NCBI RefSeq assembly: GCF_000023265.1
Contig: NC_013124.1
Span: 744,001-808,000, forward strand
Direction of reading: 5' to 3'
Length of the DNA stretch: 64,000 bases
Origin: Acidimicrobium ferrooxidans DSM 10331
Lineage (GTDB): Bacteria; Actinomycetota; Acidimicrobiia; Acidimicrobiales; Acidimicrobiaceae
A program made the position numbers and the translations under genes. The notes under the pieces are model-generated. The model searched no databases. It saw only the letters and a list, made by a program, of their open reading frames with translations, and was not told where the DNA came from. Shown here piece after piece: positions 42,270 to 50,078 of the stretch (within the stretch, counting starts at the first letter, position 1; the number at the start of each line of letters is the position of its first letter).

Positions 42270-42791
42270 TCAGGAACCGACCGTGCCGTCGATGAGTTCG
42301 CGCAGGAGGTCAGCGTGGCCGTTGTGACGGGCGTACTCCTCGATCATGTGCGCGAGGACCCAGCGGATGGTCGGAGCGCCGGGCTGGCGTGCCCACGTCA
42401 GCTCGCGCCCGTCGATGGCGCGCCGGCTCGCATCGATCGCGCTCTGCCAGGTGGCGAGGTCGTCGGCGAAGCCCACGGGAGCGTCGATGAGAAAATCGGC
42501 ATCCGGGGTCTCTGGATCCCAGAACCGAGGTGCCCAGCCGTCCTCGCCGAGGAGCTGCTTGCGAAACCACCACGCCTCGACGTCGGCCATGTGGCGAACG
42601 AGTCCGCGCAGCGACAGGAGCGACGTCGCGATCGGACGCGTCGTGAGCTGCTCCTCGGTGAGGCCTTCGACCTTGAGGAGCAACGTGGTGCGGTGGTAGT
42701 CCAACCATCCCTCGAGCATGGCGCGCTCGCCATCGTCGAACCCTGGTTCGACTCGCCTGGGATCGTGCAGTTCACCGACCGTCGCTGGCAT
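42270..42791 (-). CDS. DinB-superfamily protein (DUF664, thiol-S-transferase-like)
   Basis: 173 residues, four-helix DinB fold. MLEGWLDYHRTTLLLKVEGLTEEQL, then LSLRGLVRHMADVEAWWFR (first His), and the closing VLAHMIEEYARHNGHADLLRELIDG with HNGHAD as the metal-binding pair. Actinobacterial members are thought to be mycothiol- or bacillithiol-dependent metalloenzymes; the substrate is unknown. AAGGAG lies upstream of ATG 42791. Confidence 0.87.
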   Translation of the reverse strand: MPATVGELHDPRRVEPGFDDGERAMLEGWLDYHRTTLLLKVEGLTEEQLTTRPIATSLLSLRGLVRHMADVEAWWFRKQLLGEDGWAPRFWDPETPDADFLIDAPVGFADDLATWQSAIDASRRAIDGRELTWARQPGAPTIRWVLAHMIEEYARHNGHADLLRELIDGTVGS

Positions 42792-42933
42792 CGTTGCGCT
42801 CTCCTTGCTCGGTGGGGTCCGTTACCAGTGTCACCACCAGCTCCCCGTCTCGGCAGGCTACCGGGTCCGACATCGTGGTGGGTGTGGCGGATGCGTGGTG
42901 CCTCCAGGTTCGATGGCGAGCGCCGAGCGCACG

Positions 42934-43659
42934 TTAGAGCTCTTGGAGGCCTTCGAGTCCAAAGAAGGCCTCGCGGAGTTGGTTGTCGTGTTCGAAGGCG
43001 TCGCGAGGGCCGCTGAAGCGCACCCGACCACCCTCGAGGACGATCACGTCGGTCGCGAGCTCGAGGAAGGAGACGTTCTGTTCCGCCACGAGCAGCGTGA
43101 TGCCCTGGGCATGGAGATCACGCAGGCGATCGATCACCTCGTTCACGATCCGAGGAGCAAGCCCAGCCGAGGGCTCGTCCATGATGAGCAGGCGTGGGGC
43201 CGCCATGAGGCACTTGGCGATCCCGACCATCTTGCGCTGTCCGCCCGACAGGCTCCCTGCTGGCTCGCCGAGACGATCGGCGAGCTCGGGGAACATCGCG
43301 AGGACCTCGTCGATGCGCGCTGCTCGCTCCCTCTGGCGAAGGCGGAGGCCACCGAGGACGAGGTTCTCGCGGATGGAGAGACTCGGGAAGATGCCCTGCT
43401 CGCTCATGAACGCAACGCCGAGACGAGCGCGGCGATGGGCAGGCACCCGGTCGACCGACTCGCCGAACAGCGAGACCGACCCGCCGCGCGTCTCGTGGAG
43501 GCCGACGAGGGTGGCGAGCAAGGTGGACTTCCCCGCTCCATTCGCACCGAGGACGAGGGTGGCGGCGCCGTCCTCGACCGAGAACGTGATGTCCCAGAGC
43601 ACCTGGACGGGGCCCCACGCGGCCCCGAGACCGTCAATCGTGAGCGCTGGTGGTGCCAA
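42934..43659 (-). CDS. livF: Branched-chain amino acid ABC transporter ATP-binding protein LivF
   Basis: 241 residues. Walker A GANGAGKST near 33-41, Q-loop FMSEQGIF, signature SLSGGQRKMVGIA, Walker B LLIMDEPSAGL and H-loop VAEQN (the LivF-type Gln in place of His is typical). Cytosolic ATPase paired with LivG beneath permeases LivH and LivM. Its start overlaps the end of livG by 26 bp. It is the last gene of the livKHMGF operon. Confidence 0.93.
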   Translation of the reverse strand: MAPPALTIDGLGAAWGPVQVLWDITFSVEDGAATLVLGANGAGKSTLLATLVGLHETRGGSVSLFGESVDRVPAHRRARLGVAFMSEQGIFPSLSIRENLVLGGLRLRQRERAARIDEVLAMFPELADRLGEPAGSLSGGQRKMVGIAKCLMAAPRLLIMDEPSAGLAPRIVNEVIDRLRDLHAQGITLLVAEQNVSFLELATDVIVLEGGRVRFSGPRDAFEHDNQLREAFFGLEGLQEL

Positions 43660-44350
43660 GGAAGACCCTTTCGACCTCGGGATCGCGCAGCGCGTCGCGC
43701 AGCGGTCCGACGAAGATGGAGGAGCCCGCGTTCAACACGACGACCGTGGGCGTGACCTGCTCGAGGAAGCCGAGCAGGTGCTCGACGACGACGAGTGAGG
43801 TTCCCTCGGCCGCGATCTCGTTCAAGAGGCCCGCGATGCTGTGCAGTTCGGCTGGGGAGAGTCCAGCGCCGAGCTCGTCGATGAAAAGGACGCGTGGGCG
43901 CAGCATGAGGGCACGTGCGAGATCGAGCAGCTTCTGCTGCGTGGCATTGAGCGTGCCGGCTTCGGACGCTCCGAACCGCGCAAGTCCGAGGCGCTCGAGG
44001 AGTTCGTCGGGGTCCACGTCGCCCCGTGGGTGGCGCGTGCTCGTGGCAACGAGGAGGTTGTCGCGCACCGTCATCCCGCGGAACGGGCGGGGGATCTGGA
44101 ACGTCCGCCCGATGCCGGCGCGCGCGAGCTGGTGGGGCCGTGCCCCGGTGATGGGCGTACCGTCGAGCGTCACGGTGCCCTTCGTGGGGCGGTTGAGGCC
44201 GCAGATCGCGTTGATGCACGTCGTCTTGCCGGAGCCGTTGGGCCCCACGAGGCCGAGCGCTTGGGCGGGCTCGAGGTCGAAGTCGATCCCGGCGAGCGCG
44301 ACGAGCCCGCCGAAGCGCTGTTCGAGTCCCCTGACGCTAAGCAGTGGCAT
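43634..44350 (-). CDS. livG: Branched-chain amino acid ABC transporter ATP-binding protein LivG
   Basis: 238 residues, somewhat short for LivG. Walker A GPNGSGKTT near 35-43, Q-loop RTFQIPRPF, H-loop VVEHLLGFL. The ABC signature is degenerate: LNATQQ replaces LSxGQ, and after Walker B the sequence is IDELGAGLSP rather than DEPxAGLNP. It may rely on LivF's intact signature for one of the two ATP sites. ATG 44350 follows GGAG inside the end of livM, overlapping by 14 bp. Confidence 0.9.
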   Translation of the reverse strand: MPLLSVRGLEQRFGGLVALAGIDFDLEPAQALGLVGPNGSGKTTCINAICGLNRPTKGTVTLDGTPITGARPHQLARAGIGRTFQIPRPFRGMTVRDNLLVATSTRHPRGDVDPDELLERLGLARFGASEAGTLNATQQKLLDLARALMLRPRVLFIDELGAGLSPAELHSIAGLLNEIAAEGTSLVVVEHLLGFLEQVTPTVVVLNAGSSIFVGPLRDALRDPEVERVFLGTTSAHD

Positions 44351-45347
44351 CGGGGAGCTCCTTGGGCCGCCGAACGAGCAGCCCGCGAACGGCGGTGAGG
44401 ATGCCGGCGAGGCCACGAGGTGCGAACAGGACGAGCACCACGATGGCGAGCCCATAGATCAGCTGGAAGGCCTGTGGGTCGCTCACGCCGATGATCGCAT
44501 AGAGCGCATAGAGGACCACGGCGCCGATCGTTGGGCCCCACAGGGTGCCGACACCACCGAAGAGTGCGAAGACGAGGGCCAGCACGGTCGTGGTGACGTC
44601 GAAGACGGCGGTGGGGTAGAACAGGGAACTCGCCCAGCCGTAGAGGGCGCCGGCCATGCCGGCGATCGCGCAGGCGATCAGCCACGCCACGGCGCGGCGC
44701 ATCGGGACGTTGACGCCGACCATCGAGGCGGAGTAGGGCTCGTCGCGGATGGCTTGGAGGGTGAGGCCGAACCTTGAGTTGCGCAGCCAGACCACCACGA
44801 TCAGTGACAGGCCGACGAGCACGATGGACGCGACGTAGAACTGGCCGGAGGAGTAGGCGCTCGCGAGGTTGAGGCCGTCCGGACCGTTCGTCACGGAGGT
44901 AAGGGCCGGGTTGGCGACGATGTCGGCGAGGGCGAGAGCAGCTGCGAGGGTAGCGATCGCGAAGTAGGCACCTCGGAGCCGAAACAGTGGGATGAGCACG
45001 AGGCCGACGACGACGGCACCGAGGCCGCCGACGAGCACACTCGCAAGTGCCGGGACGTGCAGGTGGATGATGGCGAGGCCGGAGGCGTAGGCGCCGGCTC
45101 CGAAGAGGCCGAAGTAACCGAACGGAAGATAACCGGTGAAACCGTAGATGACGTTGATGCCTTGAGCGAGCGCGACGTAACCCATCATATAGACGAGCAG
45201 GAGTTCGTTGCCGTAGATGTGGAGGCCGAACGCAAAGCCGACGACCGGGACGACGACGCCAAGGCCATCGGCGATGGCTCGGCGCCCCAGGCGTCGTCGT
45301 GAGCGCCGTTCGGTCGTGGGGCGTTGGGCGAGCGCAGGCTCAGGCAA
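44337..45347 (-). CDS. livM: Branched-chain amino acid ABC transporter permease LivM
   Basis: 336 residues with about ten membrane segments. The family block NVIYGFTGYLPFGYFGLFGAGAYASG and the late NSRFGLTLQAIRDEPYSASMVGVNV (EAA-loop contact with the ATPases) are present. Start TTG 45347 is chosen because GGAGGG precedes it by 6 nt; it overlaps the livH end by 8 bp, and upstream codons would be antisense-like and Arg/Ser-rich. Confidence 0.9.
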   Translation of the reverse strand: MPEPALAQRPTTERRSRRRLGRRAIADGLGVVVPVVGFAFGLHIYGNELLLVYMMGYVALAQGINVIYGFTGYLPFGYFGLFGAGAYASGLAIIHLHVPALASVLVGGLGAVVVGLVLIPLFRLRGAYFAIATLAAALALADIVANPALTSVTNGPDGLNLASAYSSGQFYVASIVLVGLSLIVVVWLRNSRFGLTLQAIRDEPYSASMVGVNVPMRRAVAWLIACAIAGMAGALYGWASSLFYPTAVFDVTTTVLALVFALFGGVGTLWGPTIGAVVLYALYAIIGVSDPQAFQLIYGLAIVVLVLFAPRGLAGILTAVRGLLVRRPKELPDATA

Positions 45348-46245
45348 CGCGGGCCCTCCTTCCGAAGAGACCTTCGGGTCGTAGCAGCATCGTACCGAGA
45401 ACGAGGACGTAGGGGACGAGGTTCGACCATTCCGGGAGGTAGACCTGCGCGAGCTGCGACAAGACGCCGAAGGCGATGCCGGCGACGATGGTGCCGATCG
45501 GGTTGCCAAGCGATCCGAAGACGATGATGGCGAACGCGGTGATCGTGAGGCTCGCTCCCTCGGACGGGTCGACCCCCGAGAAGACGACGATGGCGAGAAC
45601 CCCGGCGGCGGCCGCCAGCGCGATGCCGACGCCGAAGGTGATCGCGGAGATCCGACGAGTGTCGATGCCGACGGCGAGGGCCTCGCGCGCGTCGGCCATC
45701 ACGGCTCGAGTCTCGAGGCCGAGTGGGGTGCGATAGAGGTAGAGGAGAAAGAGTACGAGCAGCGGCAGTGACACCGCGCCGACGATCCAGAGGTAGGCGG
45801 GGTAGCTCTCGCCGAGGAAGCGGATCGGATGCGAGGGGAGCGCCGCGATCGGCAGTGTCCGTTCGTTCGGGCCGAACCCGATCGCCCCGAGTGCCTCGAT
45901 GACCTGCGAGATGCCGAAGAAGAGGACGAGCGACATGGTCTCGATGTCCCGAGCGCGTGCGAGCCTGGGGACGACGAGGCGGTGGAAACCGTAGCCAACG
46001 GCGACGCCGAAGGGAAGGACGATCACCGCGGCGAGGACGGGGCTCATGTGGAGGGCGCTGTAGAGATCCCAGGCCGCGAAGCCACCGAGCATGACGACGT
46101 CGCCGTGGGCGAGGTTGATGATGCGTTGGACACCAAAGACGATGTTGAGGCCCATCGCGAAGAGGGCATAGAAGAGCCCGAGCAGGACCCCTCCGATGAT
46201 CGCAAAGAGGGCGAGCACGGCGGTACGGTTCCTCCAGCCAGTCAT
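45340..46245 (-). CDS. livH: Branched-chain amino acid ABC transporter permease LivH
   Basis: About 300 residues with eight or so membrane helices. LFYALFAMGLNIVFGVQRIINLAHGDVVMLGGF is the LivH N-terminal block; TPLGLETRAVMADAREALAVGI contacts the ATPases. The start is uncertain: ATG 46245 directly abuts a 16-bp hairpin, a GTG at 46260 lies inside it, and GTG 46218 has a GGAGG 12 nt upstream. The hairpin probably lowers permease expression relative to the binding protein. Confidence 0.88.
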   Translation of the reverse strand: MTGWRNRTAVLALFAIIGGVLLGLFYALFAMGLNIVFGVQRIINLAHGDVVMLGGFAAWDLYSALHMSPVLAAVIVLPFGVAVGYGFHRLVVPRLARARDIETMSLVLFFGISQVIEALGAIGFGPNERTLPIAALPSHPIRFLGESYPAYLWIVGAVSLPLLVLFLLYLYRTPLGLETRAVMADAREALAVGIDTRRISAITFGVGIALAAAAGVLAIVVFSGVDPSEGASLTITAFAIIVFGSLGNPIGTIVAGIAFGVLSQLAQVYLPEWSNLVPYVLVLGTMLLRPEGLFGRRARVA

Positions 46246-46246
46246 G

Positions 46247-46283
46247 CGCGGATCCGCCACCGAGCACCGGTGGCGGATCCGCG
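46247..46283 (-). terminator. Perfect 16-bp hairpin between livK and livH
   Basis: CGCGGATCCGCCACCG (46247-46262) pairs perfectly with CGGTGGCGGATCCGCG (46268-46283) around a 5-nt loop. It begins 12 nt after the livK stop and ends one base before the livH ATG at 46245. With no T-run, it looks like an attenuator, 3'-end stabiliser of livK mRNA or translation block for livH. Confidence 0.7.
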
Positions 46284-46294
46284 TGAGGTGGTCG

Positions 46295-47584
46295 TTACGG
46301 TGCGGGGTAGACGGCGCTGACCGGGTTCGGTGCAGGCGATGTGACCGGCTTCAGGGCGACCGTGTTGCCCGATCCCGGGAACAGCTGCGCGAGCGGCAGC
46401 AACTCTCCCGTCTGTGCTCCCTCGGAGTTGATCTGGAACGTGCCGTCGACGGTCGTGAGGTTACCCGAGACCGAGGTCAGCGCGTTGCGCAGCGCCAACT
46501 GGGACAACGAGGTCGCGTGCCGGAGCGCGGCTTCGACCACCAGACCGGTGTTGTAGCCGAGCAGGCCCAGTGTGTTCACCGCGCTCGGGTAGGTGCTCTG
46601 CAGCTTGGCCATGAACGCCGAGGTGGTGAGGCCTTCGGTCACGGAGTTGTAGGTGTTGTAGAAGTTGGTCCCGTAGGTGTAGGTGTACTGGAGACCGGTC
46701 TTGCCGAGCTGCGACTCGAACAGCGAGAGCAGCTGCCCCGGGAAGACGGTGAACACCATGGGGAAGTGGTCACCGGAGCTCTCGAGTTGCTGCAAGAACG
46801 CGGTGTCGTTCGGCTGGTAGCCGAGTTCGAGCACGGCGCCAGGCTTCTTCGCGGCGAGGCTCGAGATGATGGTCGAGTAGCTCGTCGTCGACGTCGGGAC
46901 CTCTTCGTAGGCGGCCAGCGAGACGTGGGCCGCGGTCAGCTTGGCCTTGAGCGTCTCGGCCTGCGAGCCGTCGAAGTCATTGCCCCCGTAGACGATGGCC
47001 ACGTTGTTGATGTGCTTCGAGATGATGAAGTTCGCCAACGGATCCGGCCAGATCGACGACACCGGTAGGTCGCAGAGCACGATGTAGGGATTGCCCGGGG
47101 TGAAGAACGGGATGCCGGTTCCGGACTGGTCGAAGAGCAGGTAGTGATGCGCCTGGGCGATCGAGACGGCCGGTGCGGTGAGCACGGACCCGAAGTCGGC
47201 GACGAGGATGTTGACCTTGTCCTGCGTGATCAGCTGGTTGGTGAGCACGCCGGCCGTCGATGGGTTGGACTGGTCGTTCAGGGCGATGAGCTTGACCGGA
47301 ATGCGCTTGTGGTAGGCGCCCACGTAGACGCCACCCTTCGCGTTCTCGAGGCTGACCCAGAGCTTCAGGCCGTCGAGTTCGGGGATCGAACTCGTCGCGT
47401 ACTCGCCGGACGAGGCGTACGTCGTTCCGACGGTGATCTGGGACGGAGCCGCCGGCGCGCTCGAGCTGCTCGAACTGCTTGACGAGGAGCTCGAGCCGCA
47501 CGCTGCGGCGGTGAGTGCCAGCGTCCCCAACGTGAGCGCCCCGAGCGACGCTCGGCGAAGACGCGGACGAAGACGTACTCGCAT
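46295..47584 (-). CDS. livK: Branched-chain amino acid ABC transporter substrate-binding lipoprotein
   Basis: 429 residues, type I periplasmic-binding fold. Signal peptide 1-27 with lipobox LTAAAC and modified Cys, followed by a run of twelve serines as a flexible tether. Domain motifs: ITVGTTYASSGEYA, LITQDKVNILVADFGSVLTAP, NVAIVYGGNDFDG. The ligand may be branched-chain amino acids, amides or urea; sequence alone does not say. ATG 47584 has AGGGGG about 8 nt upstream. Promoter at 47700-47727. Confidence 0.92.
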   Translation of the reverse strand: MRVRLRPRLRRASLGALTLGTLALTAAACGSSSSSSSSSSSSAPAAPSQITVGTTYASSGEYATSSIPELDGLKLWVSLENAKGGVYVGAYHKRIPVKLIALNDQSNPSTAGVLTNQLITQDKVNILVADFGSVLTAPAVSIAQAHHYLLFDQSGTGIPFFTPGNPYIVLCDLPVSSIWPDPLANFIISKHINNVAIVYGGNDFDGSQAETLKAKLTAAHVSLAAYEEVPTSTTSYSTIISSLAAKKPGAVLELGYQPNDTAFLQQLESSGDHFPMVFTVFPGQLLSLFESQLGKTGLQYTYTYGTNFYNTYNSVTEGLTTSAFMAKLQSTYPSAVNTLGLLGYNTGLVVEAALRHATSLSQLALRNALTSVSGNLTTVDGTFQINSEGAQTGELLPLAQLFPGSGNTVALKPVTSPAPNPVSAVYPAP

Positions 47585-47699
47585 GTGGTGTTCCCCCTTG
47601 TATCCCACGGAGTGGTCGCCGCTGCGCCGCACTGCGGCTGCGGTGCGCCAAACCGACGGAAGCATAGGTGGTGGGGTTTCGGGGGCCAAGGCGATGTCG

Positions 47700-47727
47700 A
47701 TACTATGCACAGTCTGCATTCAGGCAA
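47700..47727 (-). promoter_or_regulatory. livK promoter with -35 and -10 boxes and an inverted repeat
   Basis: TTGCCT (minus strand, 47727-47722) and TAGTAT (47705-47700) are 16 nt apart. ATGCA-N5-TGCAT (47705-47719) lies between them, a candidate operator. The leader to livK is about 110 nt. Confidence 0.5.
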
Positions 47728-47769
47728 GATTCAGGTTCCCTGATCACCCGCGTCGGTGACCTGTGTGCC

Positions 47770-47775
47770 GTAGAC
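47770..47775 (+). promoter_or_regulatory. -10 TAGACT upstream of proA
   Basis: TAGACT sits about 150 bp before proA; the intervening sequence has no supported gene, so a leader of about 140 nt is implied. Confidence 0.4.
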
Positions 47776-47923
47776 TGGACGCGCGGGTCGCGACGCCGTG
47801 CGACGTCGGTGGTCCCCGACGAGTGGGTCGGGTCGATCGGTGGGTCGAGCGGCTCGCGAGCCGGTGTCGGTCAGGGCGCCGGGACAGCGCAGGAGTGGGC
47901 TTCGCCGGAGTTGGAGCGGTCAG

Positions 47924-49201
47924 ATGATCCAAAGTGTCGAACAAGCGCAGGTCGATCGGGTCGACGCGCGAGCGATCGAAGCGGTCGCGGTGGCGGCCCG
48001 GGCGGCACAACCGCAGCTCGCGGCGGCGCCCGGTGAGCAGCGCCGGGCGGCACTGCTCGCGGCCGCGCGGGAGCTGCGCGCGAGCAGGGCTGCGATTCTC
48101 GAGGCGAACGAGCGTGACGTGGCCGACGCGGTCGATCTCACGAGTGCCCAGCGGGACCGACTGCGCCTCGACGATGCGCGGATCGAACAGATGGCCCAGG
48201 GGGTGGAGGCGGTGGCGGCCCAACCCGACGTCGTCGGTCGGGTCGTCGATGGCTGGACGTTGCCGAACGGCCTGCGCGTGCGTCGGGTTCGCGTCCCGCT
48301 CGGTGTCGTGGGTGTCATCTACGAGAATCGACCGAACGTCACCGCGGACGCCGCCGCGCTCGCACTCGCGTCGGGGAACGCGATCGTGCTCCGCGGATCG
48401 TCCCAGGCGCTCGCGTCGAACCGTGTGATCCGGGGCGCGATCGCGAGGGGGGTCGCCTCGGTAGGGCTCCCGGAGGCGCTCGTCGGGCTCGTCGAGGACA
48501 CGTCGCGAGAGGGTGCTCGGGCGTTCATGCGCCTCGAGGGCATCATCGATGTGCTGGTGCCGAGAGGGGGTCCGGGGTTGCTCCGGGCGGTTCGGGACGA
48601 GGCTCGGGTGCCCGTGATCATCGATGGCGACGGCAACTGCCACGTCTACGTCGATCGGGCAGCCGATCTCGCGAAGGCAGCTGCGATCGTCGAGAACGCG
48701 AAGCTCCAGCGACCCGGTGTGTGCAACGCCGCCGAGACGCTGCTCGTCCACGCAGCCGTTGCCGACGAGTTCCTCCCGCAGCTCGCCGAGCGACTCGGTT
48801 CGTGCGAACTGCGGGGCGACGAGCGGACGCGAGCGCTCGTCCCTCGGGCGTTGCCGGCCACGGCCGCGGACTGGGAGACGGAGTATCTCGCCCCCATTCT
48901 TGCGGTGCGGGTCGTCGACACCCTCGAGGACGCCATCGCCCACATTCGGCGCTACTCGAGCGGTCACTCCGAAGCGATCGTCACGGAGGACCTGGCTGCA
49001 GCGACGCGCTTCACGGGCGAGGTGGACGCCGCAGCCGTCCTCGTCAACGCCTCGACGCGCTTCGTGGACGGGGGCCAGCTCGGCTTCGGTGCGGAGATCG
49101 GTATCTCGACCCAGAAGCTGCACTGGCGCGGGCCGATGGGGACCGAGGCGCTCACGAGCGTCAAGCTGGTCATCTGGGGCGACGGGCACGTGCGGACCTG
49201 A
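47924..49201 (+). CDS. proA: Gamma-glutamyl phosphate reductase
   Basis: Second enzyme of proline synthesis, reducing gamma-glutamyl phosphate with NADPH. 425 residues of aldehyde-dehydrogenase fold: VPLGVVGVIYENRPNVTADAAALALASGNA, LRGSSQALASN, and PGVCNAAETLL with catalytic Cys267. ATG 47924 has GGAG eight nt upstream. It is separated from proB by a block of reverse-strand genes. Confidence 0.96.
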   Translation: MIQSVEQAQVDRVDARAIEAVAVAARAAQPQLAAAPGEQRRAALLAAARELRASRAAILEANERDVADAVDLTSAQRDRLRLDDARIEQMAQGVEAVAAQPDVVGRVVDGWTLPNGLRVRRVRVPLGVVGVIYENRPNVTADAAALALASGNAIVLRGSSQALASNRVIRGAIARGVASVGLPEALVGLVEDTSREGARAFMRLEGIIDVLVPRGGPGLLRAVRDEARVPVIIDGDGNCHVYVDRAADLAKAAAIVENAKLQRPGVCNAAETLLVHAAVADEFLPQLAERLGSCELRGDERTRALVPRALPATAADWETEYLAPILAVRVVDTLEDAIAHIRRYSSGHSEAIVTEDLAAATRFTGEVDAAAVLVNASTRFVDGGQLGFGAEIGISTQKLHWRGPMGTEALTSVKLVIWGDGHVRT

Positions 49202-49211
49202 TTGGGGGCGC

Positions 49212-49217
49212 TAGCCT
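49212..49217 (+). promoter_or_regulatory. -10 TAGCCT of the MoxR-like gene
   Basis: TAGCCT ends 9 nt before ATG 49227 (and 3 nt before an in-frame GTG 49221). No ribosome site. Confidence 0.5.
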
Positions 49218-49226
49218 GGGGTGGAC

Positions 49227-50078
49227 ATGGTCGCTTTTGGCTCGCCCCAGGTGGTCGCGGACCGGCTTCGAGAGGTCGGGTACCTCCCGACCGATGAGAT
49301 CGCGACGACGATCTTCCTCGCCAGTGTGCTCGGCAAACCCGTGCTCGTGGAGGGACCCGCAGGAACCGGCAAGACCGAACTCGCCAAGGCGGTCGCGAGG
49401 GCGTGGGGGCTCGACCTGGTGCGCCTGCAGTGCTACGAGGGTCTCGACGAGTCCAAGGCGCTGTACGAGTGGGATTACCGCAAGCAACTCCTGGCGCTCC
49501 AGAGCCACGACGATGACCTCGGCTCCGTCTTCGACGAGGCGTTCCTCCTCGAGCGTCCGCTGCTGCGCGCATTGCGGATGACGAGCGACCGACTGCTGCT
49601 CATCGACGAGGTCGATCGTCTCGAGATCGAGACCGAGGCGCTCCTGCTCGAGGTCCTTGCGGAGTTCCAGGTCACGATCCCAGAACTCGGCACGCTCGCG
49701 GCGACGAGTCGACCGCTCGTCGTGCTCACCTCGAACGGCGTGCGTGACCTCTCCGAGGCGCTCAAGCGGCGAGCCTTGTTCCTCTTCCTCGACTATCCGG
49801 ATCCCGAGCGCGAGCGTGCGATCGTCCTCGAGGCGGTGCCGGGGATCGAGGCGAGTCTCGCCGATGCCATCGCACGGTTCGTCGCAAGCGTGCGCGAGCT
49901 CGACGTGAAGAAGCGACCATCGATCGCAGAGACCATCGACTGGGCTCGTGCGTTGGTCGTGCTCGGTGCCGATGTGCTCGATCGCGAGACCGTGGAGACG
50001 ACGCTCTCGCTGCTCCTCAAGCATCGTCACGACATCGAGCGAGTCCGGCGCGAGCTGCTCGGGGCGGCCAGCGCGTGA
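49227..50078 (+). CDS. MoxR-family AAA+ ATPase (CoxD-like)
   Basis: 283 residues. Walker A EGPAGTGKTELAKAVA near 42-57, the MoxR block LDESKALYEWDYRKQLL, Walker B LLLIDEVDRLE and sensor VVLTSNGVRDLSEALKRR. Such ATPases pair with a VWA protein to mature or insert metals into enzymes (CoxD/CoxE for CO dehydrogenase). No CO-dehydrogenase or xanthine-oxidase-family genes are in the window, so the client is unknown. Start ATG 49227 lies 9 nt after TAGCCT. Confidence 0.9.
   Translation: MVAFGSPQVVADRLREVGYLPTDEIATTIFLASVLGKPVLVEGPAGTGKTELAKAVARAWGLDLVRLQCYEGLDESKALYEWDYRKQLLALQSHDDDLGSVFDEAFLLERPLLRALRMTSDRLLLIDEVDRLEIETEALLLEVLAEFQVTIPELGTLAATSRPLVVLTSNGVRDLSEALKRRALFLFLDYPDPERERAIVLEAVPGIEASLADAIARFVASVRELDVKKRPSIAETIDWARALVVLGADVLDRETVETTLSLLLKHRHDIERVRRELLGAASA

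Noticed and set aside
41807-47584. Genomic island with mobile elements
   Set aside because: Checked the block edges for integrase, transposase, tRNA ends or direct repeats and saw none, so only rearrangement is claimed.
47744-49189. 481-codon open frame on the minus strand over proA
   Set aside because: It is the antisense shadow of a well-supported proA, very rich in Arg, Asp and His as expected for the complement of high-GC codons, with no domain motifs.
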